From Vicinamibacterales bacterium (GTDB lineage Bacteria > Acidobacteriota > Vicinamibacteria > Vicinamibacterales > JAKQTR01), in NCBI GenBank assembly GCA_025456345.1, contig JALOKU010000077.1:1-35096 (forward strand): DNA of 35,096 nucleotides, in the 5' to 3' direction. Position 1 is the first letter of the stretch, and the number at the start of each line of letters is the position of its first letter. Made by a program: the position numbers and the translations under genes. The notes beneath the pieces were generated by a model. That model worked only from the letters and a program-made list of their open reading frames with translations. It made no database searches and had not been told where the DNA came from. Positions 32,561-35,096 of the stretch are shown one piece after another.

Positions 32561-33340
32561 CGCCAATCCATGTCTCTCGAGCATCTCCCCGTCCCCCAGT
32601 ATCTCGCCCGCCGCCCCGTCCGCCACAACCGCGCCGCCGTCGAGCACGATGATACGCGTACAGACCTGCTGAATGAACGCGAGGTCGTGGCTTGCGACGA
32701 TGATGGTGGCGGCCAGGCTGCGCAGCAGGGCGGCGAGACCGCGGCGGCCGCGCGGATCGAGCCCCGACGAGGGCTCGTCGAGCAGCAGCAGGCCCGGCGC
32801 GCACGCCAGCACGCCGGCCAGGCAGACGCGGCGTTTCTCGCCCGTGGAGAGGTGATGCGGCGAGCGGTGGTCGTAGCCGTCGAGGCTTACCGACTGCAGC
32901 GCCTCGCGCACCGCGGCGTCGACCTCCGCCTGGGGCCAGCGCCGCGCGCGCGGGCCGTAGCCGACGTCTTCGCCCACGGTCAGGCCGATCAGCTGGTCGT
33001 CGGGATCCTGGAACACGATGCCCACCAGATCGCGGATGCGGCCGATCGTCGACGGCGACACCGGCGTGCCGCCAATCGCAATCTCGCCCACCAGGCCGTG
33101 GCGGTGGGCGTGTCCGCCCGGTTCGTGCGCGTGCAGGTAGCGCCGCCGCTCGGGCAGCAGCGCCGCGAGGTGCAGCAGCAGGGTGGACTTGCCCGCGCCG
33201 TTGGGCCCGATGACGCCGACGCGTTCGCCGGCGGCCACGCCGAGCGTGACGCCGTCGAGGGCGGGCGACCCGTCGGGATAGTGATACGTGAGGCCCGTGA
33301 CGTCGAAACCGACGGCCGGCGCCTTGCCCTGTGCCGTCAT
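32558..33340 (-). CDS. cbiO: Cobalt/nickel ECF transporter ATPase CbiO
   Basis: A 260-residue ABC ATPase. Walker A is GPNGAGKST (45-53), the Q-loop is VFQDPDDQLIGLTVGEDVGYGP, the signature is LSTGEKRRV, Walker B is LLLLDEPSSGLD and the switch is ASHD. VFQDPDDQ is typical of the A component of energy-coupling factor transporters. Between Walker A and the Q-loop is a histidine-rich insert (H70, H72, H77, H79, H81 in LHAHEPGGHAHRHG) that could bind the transported metal. The ATG at 33340 overlaps the cbiQ stop (ATGA); the longer frame to 33865 is a shadow. The stop codon lies in repeat copy E. It completes the cbiM-cbiQ-cbiO operon. Confidence 0.92.
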   Translation of the reverse strand: MTAQGKAPAVGFDVTGLTYHYPDGSPALDGVTLGVAAGERVGVIGPNGAGKSTLLLHLAALLPERRRYLHAHEPGGHAHRHGLVGEIAIGGTPVSPSTIGRIRDLVGIVFQDPDDQLIGLTVGEDVGYGPRARRWPQAEVDAAVREALQSVSLDGYDHRSPHHLSTGEKRRVCLAGVLACAPGLLLLDEPSSGLDPRGRRGLAALLRSLAATIIVASHDLAFIQQVCTRIIVLDGGAVVADGAAGEILGDGEMLERHGLA

Positions 33341-33972
33341 GCCTGGCCTCCCCGGGCCCGCCGCGCCTGCTCGACCGCTTCCGCGCGTTCGAGCGACCGC
33401 AGGAGCAGCGACGCCACGAGGCGCCCGAAGCCGCGCGTGGTGTCGATGGGGCTCCAGGCAAGGTCGCCGAGCGCCCCGAACCCCGGCCGTCTTGCCTCGC
33501 GCGCGCGCAGCATGGCGCGCACCTGCCGCAGCACGATCGTCAGGCTCGCGAGCATCGCCTCGACGACATCCACCAGGCGCGCCGGAAGCCGCAGGTCGCG
33601 CGCCGCACGGACAAGCCCGCTCGGCCCAAGGCGCGTCGCCACGGCGGCGCCCATTGCGGCGGCGGACAGGGCGCGGGCCGCGAGCGCGGCGCCCACCACC
33701 AGGCGCCCGCCTGATGGCGCCAGCAGCGCGGCTGGAACGGAGAACAGCGCGACGACCGGCACGAGCCAGCTCACGCGGCGAAGGGCTTCCGAGAGCGGCA
33801 GCCCTCCGCGGCGGAAGGTCCAGAGCGCGGCGGCGAACACCGTCATCCACACGCCCCACGACCACGGAGCAACCGGGCGGCCGGCGAGCCCGGCTGGCGT
33901 CAGCGCGGCGGCCACCACCAGCGCAAGGCCGAGCAGGAGCACCGGCGCGGGGCGTTCAACGATGGGCATCAT
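33337..33972 (-). CDS. cbiQ: ECF transporter transmembrane component CbiQ/EcfT
   Basis: A 211-residue membrane subunit that couples the CbiO ATPase to the substrate-binding CbiM. About five hydrophobic segments are visible, followed by a cytoplasmic coupling helix region. The segment VLRQVRAMLRAREARRPGF contains the Ala-Arg-x type coupling motif expected for EcfT. MVFAAALWTFRRG-like and LSEALRRVSWL segments are also usual. The start is one of two adjacent ATGs (33972 or 33969) within the end of cbiM, giving a 14-17 base overlap; the 3' end overlaps cbiO. The protein is slightly shorter than the usual 225-260 residues, with a reduced N-terminus. Confidence 0.85.
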   Translation of the reverse strand: MMPIVERPAPVLLLGLALVVAAALTPAGLAGRPVAPWSWGVWMTVFAAALWTFRRGGLPLSEALRRVSWLVPVVALFSVPAALLAPSGGRLVVGAALAARALSAAAMGAAVATRLGPSGLVRAARDLRLPARLVDVVEAMLASLTIVLRQVRAMLRAREARRPGFGALGDLAWSPIDTTRGFGRLVASLLLRSLERAEAVEQARRARGGQA

Positions 33973-34897
33973 GCCCCGGCTGCCGCACGCCGCGGCTCAC
34001 GCCCCAGGCCACCAGGGCGGCGAGGATCGTACCCGCGACGCCGGCCGCAGCTGTCGCGGCCGCGGGCGACGAGAGGAAGGGAACGGCGTAGTCCGGAAAC
34101 GGCGCGGGCCACGAGGCGGCCGCGCGGCCTGCGAATCCGAGGCGCTCGGCCGCGTGATCGAGGCCGTCCGGCAGCGCCGACGCGAACGGCGCGACAAACG
34201 CCGCCACGGCCACCGCGGCACCGAACACGCCCCCGGCCACGGCGAGGCCTCCCGCCGACGTGTCGCCGGCCAGGCCGCGCAGCAGGTCCGGCCGCCACCG
34301 CGCCACCGTGGCCAGCACCGCCCCGGTCAGCGCCGCTTCGAGCAGCCCGATTGCCACGTGACTGACAAGCATGAGCTGCACCACCGGCACGATCGGGTAC
34401 AGGCCGGACAGCCCCAGCCACAATCCGGTCAATACGGCGGCCACCAGCGTCGCGGCAAACGCGCCCAGCACGCCGCCAACGACCCTGGCGCGCAGGCTGG
34501 CGCTCCAGCGGGACGACAGGGAAGCGACGGCAAACCCGGTGAGCGACGCGGCCACGCCCATGTCGAGGGTGTTCGCGCCCAGCGCCGTAATCCCGCCGTC
34601 CTGGAACAGCAGCGCCTGGACCGCGAGCACCACGGCCATGACGATGACCGCCCGCCAGGGGCCGAGCAGCACGGCGGCGAGCGCGGCGCCGACCAGGTGG
34701 CCGCTGATTCCGGGCGCCACCGGGATGTTGATCATCTGCGCGGCGAAGACGAACGCGGCGGTCGCCCCGAGGATTCCGGCAGGCATCGGGTGGGGATCGG
34801 CCTTCTCCGCGCGCAGGGCGGCCGCCACGCCGATGCCGGCGCCGGCCCACGTGATCCCCGTCACGCCCGCCGTCAGAAACCCGTCGGGGATGTGCAT
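33956..34897 (-). CDS. cbiM: Cobalt/nickel ECF transporter S component CbiM with C-terminal PDGLE domain
   Basis: A 313-residue membrane protein that binds and admits Co2+ or Ni2+. It opens with MHIPDGFL, in which the amino terminus and H2 are metal ligands. FAAQMINIPVAPGISGHLVGAALA is the second hallmark, carrying the His of GHL. About seven hydrophobic helices form the CbiM part (1-215). Residues 225-313 hold FVAPFASALPDGLDHAAERLGF, a PDGLE (CbiN-like) domain fused at the C-terminus. No ribosome site is obvious. I looked for a cobalamin or nickel/cobalt riboswitch upstream and see none in the 40 bases before repeat copy D. Cobalt is more likely than nickel because a B12-dependent regulator is in the same region, but this is weak inference. 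Confidence 0.92.
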   Translation of the reverse strand: MHIPDGFLTAGVTGITWAGAGIGVAAALRAEKADPHPMPAGILGATAAFVFAAQMINIPVAPGISGHLVGAALAAVLLGPWRAVIVMAVVLAVQALLFQDGGITALGANTLDMGVAASLTGFAVASLSSRWSASLRARVVGGVLGAFAATLVAAVLTGLWLGLSGLYPIVPVVQLMLVSHVAIGLLEAALTGAVLATVARWRPDLLRGLAGDTSAGGLAVAGGVFGAAVAVAAFVAPFASALPDGLDHAAERLGFAGRAAASWPAPFPDYAVPFLSSPAAATAAAGVAGTILAALVAWGVSRGVRQPGHDAHR

Positions 34898-34938
34898 CGG
34901 GGAAGACAGGCCACCCGCGCGGCGACAGCCGCGTCAGA

Positions 34939-34990
34939 CTAGCCCCCAGCGCCTAGCCCCTAGCGCCTAGCGCCTAGCCCCTAGTCCCTA
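34939..34990. repeat. Heptamer minisatellite, CTAG family, copy D (longest)
   Basis: Seven clean 7-base units plus a partial: CTAGCCC, CCAGCGC, CTAGCCC, CTAGCGC, CTAGCGC, CTAGCCC, CTAGTCC, CTA. The last three bases are the stop codon of the next minus-strand gene. Confidence 0.85.
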
Positions 34991-35096
34991 ATGCCGCAGG
35001 CGCCGCTCTAAATGGCGCCCGGCGGCGCGGCCGAGCATACGGAGGCGCTCCTGCCACGGCAGCCGCCAGAGGTTGGTCTTCAGGACGCCGCGGGTG
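34988..35096 (-). CDS. C-terminal end of a truncated unknown gene
   Basis: Only the last 35 residues are in the window. The minus-strand frame reads ...GVLKTNLWRLPWQERLRML and ends GRAAGRHLERRLRH followed by TAG. Amphipathic, Arg/Leu-rich composition and high third-position GC favour coding. The stop codon TAG (34990-34988) lies inside repeat copy D. I do not recognise the family. Alternative frames here have no better content. Confidence 0.5.
   Translation of the reverse strand, partial: TRGVLKTNLWRLPWQERLRMLGRAAGRHLERRLRH

Noticed and set aside
34898..34938. Cobalamin or NiCo riboswitch upstream of cbiM
   Set aside because: Only about 40 bases lie before the repeat. There is a short CGCGGC/GCCGCG hairpin but no conserved B12-box or four-way NiCo junction.
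34939..34990. Tandem heptamers as a CRISPR array
   Set aside because: The unit is 7 bases with no spacers, and no cas gene is nearby.

Overview
The window is 35 kb of very GC-rich bacterial DNA, densely coding on both strands, with about 27 genes that can be supported plus one gene cut by the right edge. No rRNA, tRNA, CRISPR or intact insertion sequence is visible. The gene types point to a soil-type member of the Acidobacteriota, Vicinamibacteria-like. They include an ECF sigma factor coupled to a membrane Ser/Thr kinase, a YVTN-propeller phosphoesterase, a TatT-type TRAP system, class II photolyase and many glycan/lipid membrane enzymes. This assignment is inference from gene content, not from a marker gene.

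Layout, left to right. (1) 3-833: secreted proline-linker lipoprotein. (2) 3649 down to 851 (minus): tight operon of SAM methyltransferase, YbhN-type flippase and radical SAM/SPASM enzyme, divergent from a PIG-V-like mannosyltransferase (3791-5023). (3) 7872-5197 (minus): secreted six-hairpin glycosidase. (4) 8009-13510 (plus): a light-response cluster of NAD(P)-binding SDR/DUF2867, fasciclin protein, CarH/LitR-type B12 photoreceptor repressor, class II CPD photolyase and a DUF523(TudS-like)-DUF1722 protein. (5) 14157-13507 (minus): small lipoprotein. (6) 14338-17240 (plus): ECF sigma factor translationally coupled to a kinase with a large polytopic membrane domain, then an ArnT-like glycosyltransferase (17364-19052). 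(7) 19053-19350: gene-free stretch with a 69-nt inverted-repeat RNA-like structure. (8) 21942-19351 (minus): YVTN/phosphoesterase. (9) 25911-22070 (minus): TatT-DctP-DctQ-DctM transporter operon in which DctQ and DctM look like one fused gene broken by a frameshift. (10) 26438-25956 (minus): adenosine-specific kinase. (11) 26641-29940 (plus): a two-gene operon of an OLD-like ATPase with an eroded TOPRIM site and an M48 metallopeptidase fused to a TerB-like domain. This is the best candidate for an undescribed system. (12) Minus strand: pepT, a threonine dehydratase-like enzyme, and a CbiM-CbiQ-CbiO cobalt/nickel ECF transporter.

The most unusual non-coding feature is two families of heptanucleotide tandem repeats in the gene gaps. 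One (unit GAAGCAA and its complement) forms three composite inverted elements around a conserved hairpin, CTGACGATTGTCAG. The other (unit roughly CTAGCSC) occurs at five places. In three cases the stop codon of a neighbouring gene lies inside a repeat. Several GC-rich palindromes of dispersed-repeat type are also present.
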